Positions 24,501 to 32,182 of a stretch of DNA of 32,511 bases are shown here, one piece after another; position 1 is the first letter of the stretch, and each line of letters begins with the position of its first letter. Under the pieces are notes generated by a model, which saw only the letters and a list, made by a program, of their open reading frames with translations, did no database searches and was not told the origin of the DNA. Position numbers and translations under genes: made by a program. The stretch covers positions 1-32,511 of the forward strand of contig NW_023365834.1 in assembly GCF_000003815.2 (NCBI RefSeq). Direction: 5' to 3'. The DNA is from Branchiostoma floridae. Its lineage: Eukaryota; Chordata; Leptocardii; Amphioxiformes; Branchiostomatidae.

Positions 24501-24914
24501 GCTCAAGACATTGGACAAATTCCTGCCTTAAGACATGCCATGTTCAAAAAACTCCAAGATACTGAAAAGACAGACAGGTATATATACATCATAAGATTAC
24601 ATGCATTTGGCTAATGAATTTTGGTATGCAGTACTGTTCTATCTGTAATTTTGTTCCTGCAAACGTTGTCCACATTTCATGACAAGTACTTGATTGTATC
24701 TCTCTTTCTTTTCTCCAGGACAGTGATGCATTTCAGCTCAGACACTTTGCAGTTGGAAGAAGGTGATGCTGGAACTATCTTGCACAGTCTCGAAGCTAAA
24801 GAGATGGTAGAGCTGAACCAATTGGACGACACGACAAACCTGACAAAGATTGAGGAAGATGGCCTACCAAAGTGTGAAGAGACAATGATCCGAGCAGGCA
24901 AGCTCCAGCCTTGA
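15486..24914 (+). CDS. IRG-family GTPase with a second, degenerate GTPase domain
   Basis: The exons are 15486-15547, 21944-22902, 23211-23595, 23781-24134, 24368-24577 and 24719-24914. All junctions are GT-AG with matching phases, giving 721 codons plus stop. Domain 1 (residues about 60-290) has P-loop GDAGAGKST (about 82-90), DFPG (about 133-136) and SKID (about 200-203), as in immunity-related p47-type GTPases. A helical region follows, then a hydrophobic segment (LALRTIIAATTSGAMIAALA onward, about 390-450) that could contact membrane. Domain 2 (about 470-655) aligns with domain 1 by order and spacing, but its P-loop reads GKECSNRTE and the DxPG and NKxD positions read GFPS and WPND, so GTP binding is doubtful. 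An acidic tail of about 65 residues ends the protein. In vertebrates IRG proteins act on pathogen vacuoles and autophagy; a defence role here is inferred. Exon 1, 6.4 kb upstream, is the least certain part. Confidence 0.85.
15609..15691. repeat. Inverted repeat with 18-bp arms
   Basis: ttttcaaaaacaccttta pairs with agaggtgtttttgaaaac about 50 bases on. It lies 60 bases after the first IRG coding exon, perhaps the core of a larger decayed MITE (about 15550-15720). Confidence 0.55.
16300..16890. promoter_or_regulatory. CpG-rich, promoter-like block
   Basis: CpG frequency rises sharply against the AT-rich surroundings. Motifs seen are TTTACGTCA (CRE-like, near 16557-16566), TTTCCCGCC (E2F-like) overlapping AAAATGGCGG on the minus strand (YY1-like, near 16517-16533), and a strong donor AAAG/GTAAGC on the + strand at 16887/16888. 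A bidirectional promoter with a + strand noncoding exon ending at 16887 would fit, and could serve the exon at 21944. Confidence 0.4.
16345..16530 (-). CDS. Possible first exon or small ORF, unrecognised
   Basis: A 61-codon frame starts at an ATG embedded in AAAATGGCGG, a context often found where YY1 sites overlap start codons. It begins MAGKWRRTFNFTHSAVDPGD. A donor-like GCC/GTGAGC within it (about 16385) would end the exon after about 49 codons. No family recognised. Confidence 0.25.
   Translation of the reverse strand: MAGKWRRTFNFTHSAVDPGDNATVPHTFTRVVGHQKKFKIAVESCSSCAVSTCDYYLQIWR
17299..17365 (-). repeat. Degraded tRNA-like / SINE segment
   Basis: gcctttcccaaggacacaag and ggttgaacctaggacctaga resemble the widespread marine-animal repeat in which a B-box-like GGTTCRANYC precedes a gtgccttgcccaaggacac tail. 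On the minus strand ggttcaacc is the B-box remnant. Functional tRNA excluded by lack of stems. Confidence 0.45.
17437..17576 (+). repeat. Direct repeat copy A
   Basis: About 140 bp related to 21609-21737. Shared blocks are caatagaagtgac, tgctctgtcttgtggtcttcat, gacagtctcccattt and actataggtcc-type ends. Same orientation, 4.2 kb apart. Confidence 0.7.
18280..18310. repeat. Short perfect hairpin
   Basis: caaggaggtt and aacctccttg separated by 11 bases. A related caaggaggc stands about 60 bases upstream, so this may be the core of a small fold-back repeat. Confidence 0.6.
18364..18546 (-). other. Possible minus-strand exon, weak
   Basis: A 60-codon frame with polar, gene-like composition (IVRLPPPRNIEYVESNTKVI) is followed by a good donor AAG/GTAAGG near 18393. 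There is no ATG start and no recognised family. Could be a transposon relic. Confidence 0.15.
18577..18924. mobile_element. Harbinger-like MITE, 348 bp
   Basis: Ends GGCACGATCTAGACACAGTT and, inverted, GGCCCAATCTAGACACAGTT, with TTA directly outside both ends (18574-18576, 18925-18927). A TTA duplication with GG-starting repeats fits PIF/Harbinger. No transposase. Confidence 0.8.
19343..19678. mobile_element. hAT-like MITE, 336 bp, perfect 8-bp duplication
   Basis: Starts CAGGGCTCTAGC and ends, inverted, CAGGGCTTTAGC. ATGGGAGG stands immediately outside both ends (19335-19342, 19679-19686). The CAGGG terminus and 8-bp duplication are diagnostic of the hAT superfamily. The interior repeats the word tgacgga or ccgtca several times near both ends (subterminal repeats). 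No frame of its own. Confidence 0.9.
19771..19835 (+). repeat. Tandem duplication, about 33-bp unit
   Basis: gtagcctcataccttattaa gaaagatctgt is followed at once by gtagctcataccttttta agaaagatctgt. Confidence 0.75.
19870..20885. other. IRG intron 1, unassigned repeats
   Basis: An open frame of 161 codons on the + strand (20112-20597) has no motif and runs over repeat-like sequence: cttaccagccgaatcgtct and cttaccgggcgaatcgact in tandem near 20466, and gcgaccacctg paired with caaagtggtcgtc near 20290-20345. I take it as noncoding. Confidence 0.35.
20890..21455 (-). mobile_element. LINE 3' fragment, reverse-transcriptase C-terminus
   Basis: Read on the minus strand from about 21455 to the stop at 21110, the frame gives DVKCGILARKAEVLTRLGWK, then LTYKALNNLLPVYMRNLF and, after an Arg/Ser-rich stretch, RRSITYSGTVLWNSLRENE. 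This is the post-RT C-terminal region of non-LTR retrotransposons of the jockey/CR1/L2 type (the YKALNNLLP and YSGTVLWNSL motifs). A T run near 20890-20898 may be the poly(A) tail. The element is 5'-truncated, as is usual for LINEs; upstream the frame meets a stop. Confidence 0.8.
21609..21737 (+). repeat. Direct repeat copy B
   Basis: Partner of 17437-17576. It lies 200 bases upstream of the large IRG exon at 21944. Confidence 0.7.
21944..22902 (+). CDS. IRG exon: GTPase domain 1
   Basis: This large exon holds the whole first G domain: G1 GDAGAGKST, G3 DFPG and G4 SKID, the predicted alpha-helical stretches, and the start of the helical domain ending ITDI-type sequence before G/GTAAGG. The acceptor is ggttacacag. 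A single long G-domain exon is characteristic of IRG genes. The open frame runs on past the donor for 26 codons into the intron. Confidence 0.9.
23211..23595 (+). CDS. IRG exon: helical and hydrophobic region
   Basis: This exon encodes VALVVAYHRIKSALCLNDKS and on to KRLAELGKKDYDSL, then two hydrophobic stretches rich in Ala, Val and Ile, then VTREMINEMESCAVDLFKYA. The acceptor is tttttcag and the donor GG/GTATGT. Similar helices follow the G domain in IRG proteins. Confidence 0.85.
23781..24134 (+). CDS. IRG exon: degenerate GTPase domain 2, first part
   Basis: This exon encodes YIGILGKECSNRTEFLNSIR, where the P-loop Gly-Lys-Ser-Thr of domain 1 is replaced by Asn-Arg-Thr-Glu. It continues to LVFVGFPSP at the DxPG site and CDICLTFIDEDVTTEMITVA, matching CDLFLIFVTGRVSNNIIWIA of domain 1. 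The donor is TG/GTAAGC. Confidence 0.85.
24368..24577 (+). CDS. IRG exon: degenerate GTPase domain 2, second part
   Basis: This exon completes a Trp codon, then PNDS at the place of the NKxD/SKID motif. It continues LEKLKYGDIDASDIFIISTE, matching LKRLDYGEVKETRVFVISGV of domain 1. The acceptor is ttctcttag and the donor AG/GTATAT. Confidence 0.85.
24719..24914 (+). CDS. IRG exon: acidic tail with stop
   Basis: The acceptor tttctccag is followed by a frame of 65 residues (about 657-721), rich in Glu, Asp and Leu, ending in TGA. An internal donor GAAGAAG/GTGATG after 24762 has the same phase as the acceptor at 25461, so this exon may be shortened to join the next GTPase unit. Confidence 0.75.
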
Positions 24915-24969
24915 TTTGACTTCAGAATCTACTTAATGGTATTATGTCACTGTAGAGATCAGGATTCAT

Positions 24970-25190
24970 GGCCTATGACAATCCTATGATTGCAGATCAT
25001 CCTATGACAGGTTGGAATCAGAGTCTCTCCTATGACAAATGGAATCAGAATCTGCCCTATGACAAATCTGCAATTTTAATTGTCTACTCTAAGACTTAGT
25101 AAAGATCTAGATTGCAATTGCAATCTGTCCTAGGACAAACTAGAATCTATTTTAAGTTTGATTGCAATTGGGATCTTAACTAGGACAATC
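24970..25190 (+). repeat. Degenerate tandem repeat, CCTATGACAA core
   Basis: The core c(c)ctatgacaa and its variants (cctaggacaa, actaggacaa) recur about every 25-30 bases, often followed by (t/g)gaatcagaatct or attgcaatt. Early copies are closest to each other and later ones drift. Confidence 0.7.
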
Positions 25191-25287
25191 CGCAACTGTA
25201 TTTGACAGATTGGGTTATTATATAAGTATTATAATAATAATTTATCATGTAGTGATATCGCAGTGAAATGAATTTTGAGGGACAACC

Positions 25288-25293
25288 AATAAA
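25288..25293 (+). promoter_or_regulatory. Poly(A) signal AATAAA
   Basis: A canonical hexamer in gacaaccAATAAAgattc, 374 bases after the TGA at 24914. Supports a transcript ending here. Confidence 0.5.
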
Positions 25294-25460
25294 GATTCAA
25301 ATCTGACCCATTTCAATAACTAGATTTTTAGTTATTGTAATTTGGGACCAAGAGTGGGAAAGTCCACTTAGTATTTACATACCTTTTACAACCATATGTG
25401 TACACAATAAGTACTTAGTCTAGCAGTAACTTAAAAGCTTTACATGTTTTTTTTCTGTAG

Positions 25461-25640
25461 GAGTCATCAGTGACCATGGTGCTGGAACAAACACCTTCAT
25501 CAGTTCTTTCTTGGGATACCGTGAGAAGGTGGCATCTCGTACAGCAGCCGGACCCACTCAAACAGAATACACGTCAGCGGACTCGGAACGGCCACAGAAC
25601 CTCACTGTCGTCAGATTCCCAGCAGTGTCATTTGCAATAG
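25461..25640 (+). CDS. Quasi-GTPase exon: altered P-loop and DxPG
   Basis: The acceptor ttttttctgtag is followed by VISDHGAGTNTFISSFLGYR and, later, LTVVRFPAVSFAI. Entry in phase 1, exit in phase 1 at G/GTAGCA. Frame chosen by alignment to GIVGDAGAGKSTFINSFRGL of domain 1. Confidence 0.83.
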   Translation, partial: ESSVTMVLEQTPSSVLSWDTVRRWHLVQQPDPLKQNTRQRTRNGHRTSLSSDSQQCHLQ

Positions 25641-28600
25641 GTAGCAATCCTTGACTATTGGCCAGGGATAGAATAGACTAATTGCTCAGTGACAGTTAAT
25701 TTTGGACAGGTTGAATGATTTAACATTTAAAAAGAAAGTAATGCTAGTTATTTTCTTGTTTGTATAGTCTACTTTAATCATTGGTCCATCACATGGGCCT
25801 CCATTTTGAAATCAACAGCCAAAGAAATTTCTTTTTTATTTGTTATATTGCATACAAATAGGGAGGCCAGAAGACATCAAGTCCCGGTACATGTCATGCC
25901 AAATGAACAACATGGACAGCTGCGACATCTTCCTTGTTCTTTGTGGAGAGGATGTAGCAACAGAGACGATCTGGCTAGCAGTGGAAGCAATGAAGATGGA
26001 CAAGAAGGTACTAGCACTATACCTACATGTACCTACCTAGTCCCTGAGGGAGGGCAAGGTAGACGAGAAGGTAGAGTATACAAGAAGGTATATATCAAAG
26101 CAGTCACACAATGTATTGTAACAAAACTAACTAAGTCATGTGATTGCAGGTCAAAACACTATCACTACCTTCAATGCAGGGGCTTTAACCTCCAAATGTT
26201 AACTAAAAGACAAATGCTGACAAAACAGTTCAAGCTTAATTCCAAGATACATTGTATATGTATTTTTCACAATACTGTGAGTTATAAATCACTACTACTC
26301 AATTGGACAACAGTCTGAGAGTAAACTTTAATACTCACAATGTCCATCTGAAAAATTAAATGCTGCTGTTAAGGACCTTGCTGCTGTAATTAATTATTAT
26401 GTCATACCTGTGACGCGAAAACGTTCGATACGGGTGTTCCGGACCGGATGATAACTTTCCGTACGGCCCGGGCTTATCACACAGGCTCCATTCGAATAAA
26501 TCGAACTGTTTCGAGTGGGCCGATTACGGCGCCATCGAAAGTTCGAATACCTGATGCGGACGTTGGAACATTACAGTTGCAACGCTTTTTTTTCGAGGGC
26601 AACAAATTTGTTCAACGCTGTAATTAATTATTACTTTTATTTTCAAACAGAGCACATCAGATGCTTTTCTCTTTTACAGGTACTGTTTGTTAAGTCAAAG
26701 TTTGACACACAAGAGGGTGCATCTACACCTAAAGAACGAGAAGCCATCATGCAGAGAGTAAAACAGAGCCTGGCTGATGCTATTCAGGTAAATTGAGTAC
26801 GCATAATATGTAAAAATTGAATGACATACATGTCATGTAAATTGTGTACAATTATGGTATATGAATATTATTCTATTTATTGTGTGTCATTGTTTATATA
26901 CTTTGGCTAAAGGTGCAGATAAAACTATTAGCCTTCCTGCAGTATGAAAGCTTGTTGAACTACTTGATCAGACAAATTCAATAATGCTATTTGGGGTCTT
27001 GAAGACCAACCAAATATCCACAATCAGTTACATAATTCTAAATTTTATTTTGATATCAAATCTGACATGTGGAATCAAATTTCCATTTCTGAAATCTGCA
27101 TCAACAGGTCCTGGAGACTTTTACTGAAAAATGATTGTATAGCCTGGGTATCATCCTCCAAAGTAACTGCTGGCTCAATCTTTTGCCTTGCTTGTCTTTG
27201 AGCCAGCAGTTACTACGGAGGATGGAACCCAGGAAAAAATATTAAAACAATAATATGTACATGTATTTCAATATGCCACCTTTCTGTCCAAAGGAAAAGC
27301 TTTGTGCTGAGGGCTGCACAACAACAGTGAAGTTGGATGACATCTTCCTCATCAGTGGCAAGTGGGAAGATGTCATGCGAGGAGCCTATGACATGGTCCG
27401 ACTAAGACAGGCTATGATGAAAGAACTGAGTGAACTTCAGAAGCAGGTATAGGAACCAATCATTTTTTAAAAAATCTAACATACATTCTCATTATTCCAC
27501 CAGGTGCCATTATACCGCCACTTCAAAAAACGTCATTATAGAGGCCGTCTCAAGATTGTCTTAAACACCTAAATATATGAATTGTATTACATTTAAGATA
27601 TTTAACATGCGGTGTTCAAGACAATCTTGGGAAGACCTGTATACTACTGTTTTTTGAGGCGGCGGTATTATGCATATGGCACCTGGTGGAATTATGATAG
27701 TCGATGTTAGTTAGTACATGTACATGTAGATACTGTTGCTACTGTGACAGTCAGTGATAAGTATATGTCTAGAAACTGACAGCTTTTTCTGTATAAACAT
27801 AGCACCACAGCAGAGCATGTAAGTAACAAGAGCGTTGGATAAAATAAAGTAACAGTTACTGAAGGACTGGTATAATGGTTGAACATAGTTTCAAATATTC
27901 CCTTGTAATTCTTAGCCAAAAAGGTAGTTATCCCTGGTATTAAAGTAGCACATTGGTTTGTCCTAATCAAGGAACTAACGTTGTAAATATGACGGTAACT
28001 GAATGTAGCTGACAAAACTGTTGCTTCCTCTCTTGAATGTATTCAGTTTTGTTTTTAATTAAGTCACAAAATATTATGTCTATTTGGTACCAACAGGCAT
28101 TCATCATGCTTTGCCGAGACTACTCCCCAAAGATGATCTCTATCAAGTCAGCACTCCTGAAGCAGATGGTGTGGACACAGGCTGTCCAGTCAGGGGCACT
28201 CAGACCGTGGTCTGGACTCATGGTGGACACACCAGTAGACCTCGGTAATGTTTTGTTATTTTGAACATTAGAGTGCTTCAGAGAGAAGAGAACGTTAGAG
28301 TGCTTCACAGAGAGAATCATTTTAAGATCTTTGAACTGTAAATCTAAACAAACTGCAAATCTAAGCGGATACTGAAACCAATGGTGCAACTTATTGCTCA
28401 TAGTCAATTGATCAGCATTTTCTCTATAGTGGCCACCTGTCTATAGTGGTCACATATAGTCACCTGTCCCTTCAGTGGCCACTATAGACAGGTTTGAATG
28501 TATTATATAATTTACATACAACGCTTTCATCATGCGAACAGGGTATTGCATGTTTCTTTCTTCCTTTTGGAAACATCTTGTATTTTCGTCAAAAATGTGA

Positions 28601-29777
28601 CCTTTCTAGTTCTCTAACATATTAGAGCTGTACTTTTTTCACGTTAGCCTATGTTACACAATCTCTCACAGCCAGGGGCTCTCTCTAAGCAGTTGGTCAG
28701 ACTATGGGTGACCATGAGCATGATTTAGCCAGGCTAATATCAATATGTAAACTACCCCATCAAAAAAAGAAATTGTGGGTTTACTAGCAAATCAAATTAG
28801 TTCAAATTAAAACATTTTGCCTCCCCCATCTGTCAATGTTGACACTGTGTAATTTGTGAAAAAATTGGCATAGCAAGGTCTGCATACTACACATGACATC
28901 ATTATGACATGGAGCTACATGTGTATAAGTAATATTATGTCATACCTGTGATGCAAAAACGTTCGATACGGGTGTTCCGGACCGGGCCATACTTTCCGTA
29001 TCGCACAGGTTCGAAAGACGTATCACACAGGCTTCATTCAAGTAAATCAAACCATATCGAACTGGCCGAATACGGCACAGTTGGTAATTCGAATACCTGA
29101 TTTGGACGTTGGAACATTGTTGTTGCAACACTTTTTGTTCGAGGGCACCAAATTTGTTCAACTTCTGACGCATTTTGCATCAAAACATGGGTTTTCTCAG
29201 GTGGGTATGACATAAATAAAATACAACACGGTGCATTCCGCATCAGCCTTGGTCCCAGCCCTCCCGCGGGTCGGGCTGTTACCTTGGGTGATACGGAATA
29301 CACCGTGTTGTATTCTATATTGATTGTATAGTAATACTGTAAGTATGATCATCCATCTTGATGTAATGTGTTTTTTTCTCTTCTACAGAGAAGATCAGGA
29401 AATTCTGTGGAGTGTACAAGCAGTGCTTTGGCCTAGATGAGGCTTCCCTGGAAGACTTGGCAGAGTTGTCTGCAACGAATAAGGAAAGTATCCAAGAGTC
29501 TGCAGAACACAAACTCCCCATGTGTAATGGTCTATTGGGTACAACTGATCCCCCGCCCCCATCCTCCATCCGTGGCCTTGTTGGTATGGTGGCAAGTGAT
29601 GGCAGCACTCTCATGACCCTTGAAATTGCAAATTATTCATTTGAAACAGCTCTTAACTATGTGACAGTATTTGAAGGAAAAGCCATGCATGTTATTGCAC
29701 ATTTCTTGCGTAAAATCATCTCTGAGCAGGCAGAATGTGCACAGGCACTGCATGAGGAACTTTTCCTTACCAAATGA
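25461..29777 (+). CDS. IRG-like quasi-GTPase unit with helical tail, 5' end open
   Basis: The exons are 25461-25640, 25862-26007, 26680-26787, 27294-27446, 28097-28244 and 29389-29777, all GT-AG and in phase, giving about 374 residues. The G1 position reads SDHGAGTNT, with Lys-Ser replaced by Thr-Asn. The DxPG site reads RFPA. The G4 motif is kept as VLFVKSKFD. The helical part contains VYKQCFGLDEASLEDLAEL, close to the FGLD-type helix of vertebrate IRG proteins, and the tail ends HFLRKIISEQAECAQALHEE. No in-frame ATG lies in the first exon, which enters in phase 1. The start is therefore in an unseen exon, or the unit is spliced onto the preceding IRG gene at 24762, giving one protein of about 1,045 residues with three G domains. 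GTP hydrolysis is unlikely; a regulatory or decoy role is inferred. Confidence 0.85.
25862..26007 (+). CDS. Quasi-GTPase exon: central helices
   Basis: This exon encodes RPEDIKSRYMSCQMNNMDSC followed by DIFLVLCGEDVATETIWLAV, parallel to domain 1. The acceptor acaaatag has a weak pyrimidine tract; the donor is AAG/GTACTA. Confidence 0.83.
26383..26633. mobile_element. Repeat family R1, copy 1, with 17-bp direct repeats
   Basis: The body 26400-26616 matches 28937-29163: cgttcgatacgggtgttccg gaccgg near the start, ggacgttggaacatt and caaatttgttcaac near the end. It lacks the last 50 bp of the other copy, including the right inverted repeat. GCTGTAATTAATTATTA stands on both sides (26383-26399 and 26617-26633). 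Confidence 0.75.
26680..26787 (+). CDS. Quasi-GTPase exon: SKFD motif
   Basis: The acceptor ctcttttacag is followed by VLFVKSKFDTQEGASTPKE. The G4-equivalent SKFD is intact. The donor is CAG/GTAAAT, phase 0 on both sides. Confidence 0.85.
27143..27233. mobile_element. Hairpin MITE, 91 bp
   Basis: cctgggtatcatcctcc aaagtaactgctggctcaa pairs with its inverted copy around an 18-base loop, with four mismatches. It ends 60 bases before a coding exon. Confidence 0.8.
27294..27446 (+). CDS. Quasi-GTPase exon: end of G domain
   Basis: This exon encodes EKLCAEGCTTTVKLDDIFLI followed by SGKWEDVMRGAYDMVRLRQA. It corresponds to VFVISGVLECMAEGQYDMTN in domain 1. The acceptor tgtccaaag is suboptimal; phase 0 on both sides and the donor is CAG/GTATAG. 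Confidence 0.82.
27490..27696. mobile_element. Fold-back MITE, about 207 bp
   Basis: Arms of about 75-80 bp: cattattccaccaggtgcca, ataccgcc, tcaaaaaac and caagattgtcttaaacacc on the left are mirrored on the right with small indels. No coding capacity. Confidence 0.8.
28097..28244 (+). CDS. Quasi-GTPase exon: helical domain start
   Basis: This exon encodes AFIMLCRDYSPKMISIKSAL and then LKQMVWTQAVQSGALRPWSG. The acceptor is accaacag and the donor G/GTAATG, phase 0 in and 1 out. The short spacing to the next conserved helix suggests a reduced helical domain compared with the first unit, which has long hydrophobic helices here. Confidence 0.82.
28266..28313 (+). repeat. Short tandem repeat
   Basis: ttagagtgcttcagagagaa and ttagagtgcttcacagagag stand 26 bases apart, just after the exon ending at 28244. 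Confidence 0.55.
28423..28492. repeat. CTATAGTGGCCACCTGT repeats
   Basis: ctatagtggccacctgt is followed by ctatagtggtcac, then an inverted cctgtctatagtgg / ccactatagacagg pair (28436-28449, 28479-28492). A related word occurs near 20290-20345. Confidence 0.65.
28935..29215. mobile_element. Repeat family R1, copy 2, complete MITE
   Basis: Terminal inverted repeats ttatgtcatacc (28935-28946) and ggtatgacataa (29204-29215) bound 281 bp that includes the whole of copy 1. A short ATA is found outside both ends, too short to be sure of the target duplication. Confidence 0.75.
29220..29314. mobile_element. GC-rich hairpin MITE, 95 bp
   Basis: aatacaacacggtgcattcc gcatca pairs with the inverted tgatacggaatacaccgtgt tgtatt; the inner ccttgg and cagcc also pair with ccaagg and ggctg around a GC-rich loop. 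It abuts the right end of the preceding MITE. Confidence 0.8.
29389..29777 (+). CDS. Quasi-GTPase last exon
   Basis: The acceptor cttctacag is followed by EKIRKFCGVYKQCFGLDEAS, a Pro-rich linker with DPPPPSS, then RGLVGMVASDGSTLMTLEIA and the terminal amphipathic helix, ending ELFLTK and TGA. The part from RGLV to the end recurs as a relic at 30308-30464 and as an intact minus-strand exon at 32183-32413. Confidence 0.87.
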
Positions 29778-29894
29778 TGTACCTTGTGTTCTCCTTGTCT
29801 TAAATCAACTGTTGTGTAAGGAGAATTTTGAATTCTGTGTCCCTGATCCATAGAATACAAAATCTGATTTGATAATTGTTACAAACATCTGCAT

Positions 29895-29900
29895 ATTAAA
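29895..29900 (+). promoter_or_regulatory. Poly(A) signal ATTAAA
   Basis: A common hexamer variant, 118 bases after the TGA at 29777, in gcatATTAAAgactttgctg with T-rich sequence downstream. Confidence 0.45.
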
Positions 29901-30037
29901 GACTTTGCTGTTTTCTACCATTCTTATTGGCTTCGGTATAAGGATGCAGGGATGCTAAATGATTATCTAGTATTATCATGATATTGCTGCTGTCAGATGA
30001 CACAGACCCTGCCACTCCAGATAACATCTGTACCTTA

Positions 30038-30282
30038 AGGTGCACTCTCACTGCACTTGTGTCAAGCTTGTGTCAATGGGGGGTTCGTTCACTGCATGAC
30101 TGTTTTGTTATTTTCTCTTTTACAATTTGGATATTGCGTAACACGTAAAAGTCATGATGATTTAGAACACGACAAAATACACAAAAAGTAAGAAAATTTG
30201 TTCTTTATCACTGAAATTCGATGAGTATCTTTCAAACCCCGCAGTGACGCAAGCGTGACCCAAGTGCAGTGAGAGTGCACCT
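30038..30282. mobile_element. TTA-flanked MITE, 245 bp
   Basis: AGGTGCACTCTCACTGCACT TG at the left and its inverted copy at the right (with further partial pairing to gtcaMgcttgYgtca) are flanked by TTA on both sides (30035-30037, 30283-30285). Fits a TTA-targeting element such as PIF/Harbinger; no transposase. Confidence 0.82.
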
Positions 30283-30307
30283 TTACAAGCCTGCTGTCAA
30301 AAAAACA

Positions 30308-30464
30308 GGAGCACCTTGGGCTAGCAAACTGGTCATTCACAACCACTGTTCCTGTCATGGGATTCGTGGGAAGGCACTGTTGTTGCCTACTTCCTTTGTA
30401 AGATGATTGATGAACAAGCAGTCAATGTGCACAGGAATTGCACAAGTTTGGCTTCCATAAATGA
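30308..30464 (+). pseudogene. Relic of IRG C-terminal exon
   Basis: The + strand reads LGLANWSFTTTVPVMGF, then after a frameshift VVAYFLCKMIDEQA, then after another QCAQELHK, ending TGA. This follows LEIANYSFETALNY ... VIAHFLRKIISEQAECAQAL of the exon at 29389-29777 in order. The frameshifts and the missing upstream part show it is dead. It lies directly right of the TTA-flanked MITE. Confidence 0.75.
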
Positions 30465-32182
30465 GACTGATTAATTTAAAGAATCTGGGTCCATACAAAT
30501 GTATGATTGGCCAACAACAACATTCCATTATTTGTGCCTTCACATTAATATTTAATAATTATACGACTTCAAATTTGGTAACGTGCAGGTTGGAAGAATG
30601 TGCCTAGATTATTTTGTCCACTTCTTTTGGATGCATTTTTCAAAATGATTTTCATTATGCATTTGTATAAGAATTTTGTAAGTTGCATGTTTTACATGCC
30701 CAATGATATTACCTGTTAAGTTACTTCTGGAGATACTAAATATCAGCACATAAATGATTCTACAATCAAGTTTGCATGTAAAATGGTTATTTGGCAATTG
30801 TCCATTTTTGCAACAAGTTAAAGTTAAAATGGTCTATTTCTGCAAGAAGTTTAATTGATGTTGCAATTATAGTCTATTTTGTATGCTTGAAAAAATACCA
30901 TAATTGAAGAGTTAGAGGTTAACGTTTTTTGAAGGAGCCAGCACAGAGCAGTTAGTATGTGTATGATGCTCAAGGTTTCCACATGTTTCACACAGTATCT
31001 TCCACAAACTATGAGAAAATAGTGACCATTAACATTGGTGAATATATTGTTTAAAAAAAAATATGGCTGAAACTGCTGAGAAGTAAAATGTGATAAATAT
31101 ACCAGTATGTAAATCATCTTATAGCCATCAAACCATACATATTGTCAATGATATAAGTTGAATACATTTTGTATAATAATCTTATTAATGTGTGAAAAGC
31201 AATAATCTGCAGTACTAAATTGACAACACATAACCTGTACATCTGAATATCTGAAGTAGCCGAATGATTGCTTTTAACATTCCATATTGTAACCTCACAT
31301 TATAGTAGGATGACTGAATACCTTTTATGAATACACCATTTTAAGTATAACAAATTTTGATCAAATTGTCACAGTGGTAGAAATGCTATATTTTAACAAA
31401 GTGTGGTAATGAAAATTGTAACATGTTTAGAAGGAATTCTGCAGTTGCTATGCAAAATGTGATGCGGAAACACATTTCAAAATCAAGAGAAGGAATTCCA
31501 AGGGACTGACATGTTTCTTATTAGTTATGACATGAGGCCTGATTTCATTGTTTAAGCCCTATACAGATTCATTATTGACACTCCAAAAATATAGGGATTT
31601 TAGATATAAGTTAAATACAAAATTATTATGATCTTTACAAAATACAGGGCAGGGTAATAATACTAAATACACGTACATTAGCTTTAACTGCAATTTGCAG
31701 GATATAAAATCTAAGTACTGAGTATCTCATGTATCTGCTTAATAAGTATATTATACATACTGTAAGAATATATGTACAATGTCATGGGAAATGTAACTTT
31801 CATATAATTACTAGACTTGATTTTATCATTATGGGGTCTATTGGGCAATTCATATTTTACAAAATAGTAATTGTGTATAGTACAATACAATAATCTGCAC
31901 AAGGAATTAAACAGCTGAAAGCTTTGTAGGTGACTGACTGTATTCTCTCCATTCATTGTCATATTCAACTTCCCAAGGACAGTGTACATCATTTGGTACA
32001 CAGTATACACATAGACCTTTACCTAAACTAAGGCCTGACTGTGCATTGATATAACATAAAACCACAATTTGTTACGACTTTTTCCAAATGATTTTTTCGG
32101 GGGTGGGGTTGGTAAGGTGATCACAGGTAGGAAAAATCTCTTCATACTTTGAAAGCAGGCCTTTCCTCTGTGTGACATGACC
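30465..32182. other. Convergent intergenic region
   Basis: Very AT-rich. It separates the + strand IRG unit from the minus-strand paralog and should hold the 3' UTR of the latter. Many minus-strand frames occur by composition; none is convincing. No repeats of note. Confidence 0.45.

Larger units (their letters stand above)
24915..25460 (+). other. 3' UTR or intron between IRG units
   Basis: No coding exon seen. Holds a degenerate tandem repeat (24970-25190) and an AATAAA at 25288. It is either the 3' end of the first IRG unit or an intron joining it to the next. Confidence 0.5.
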
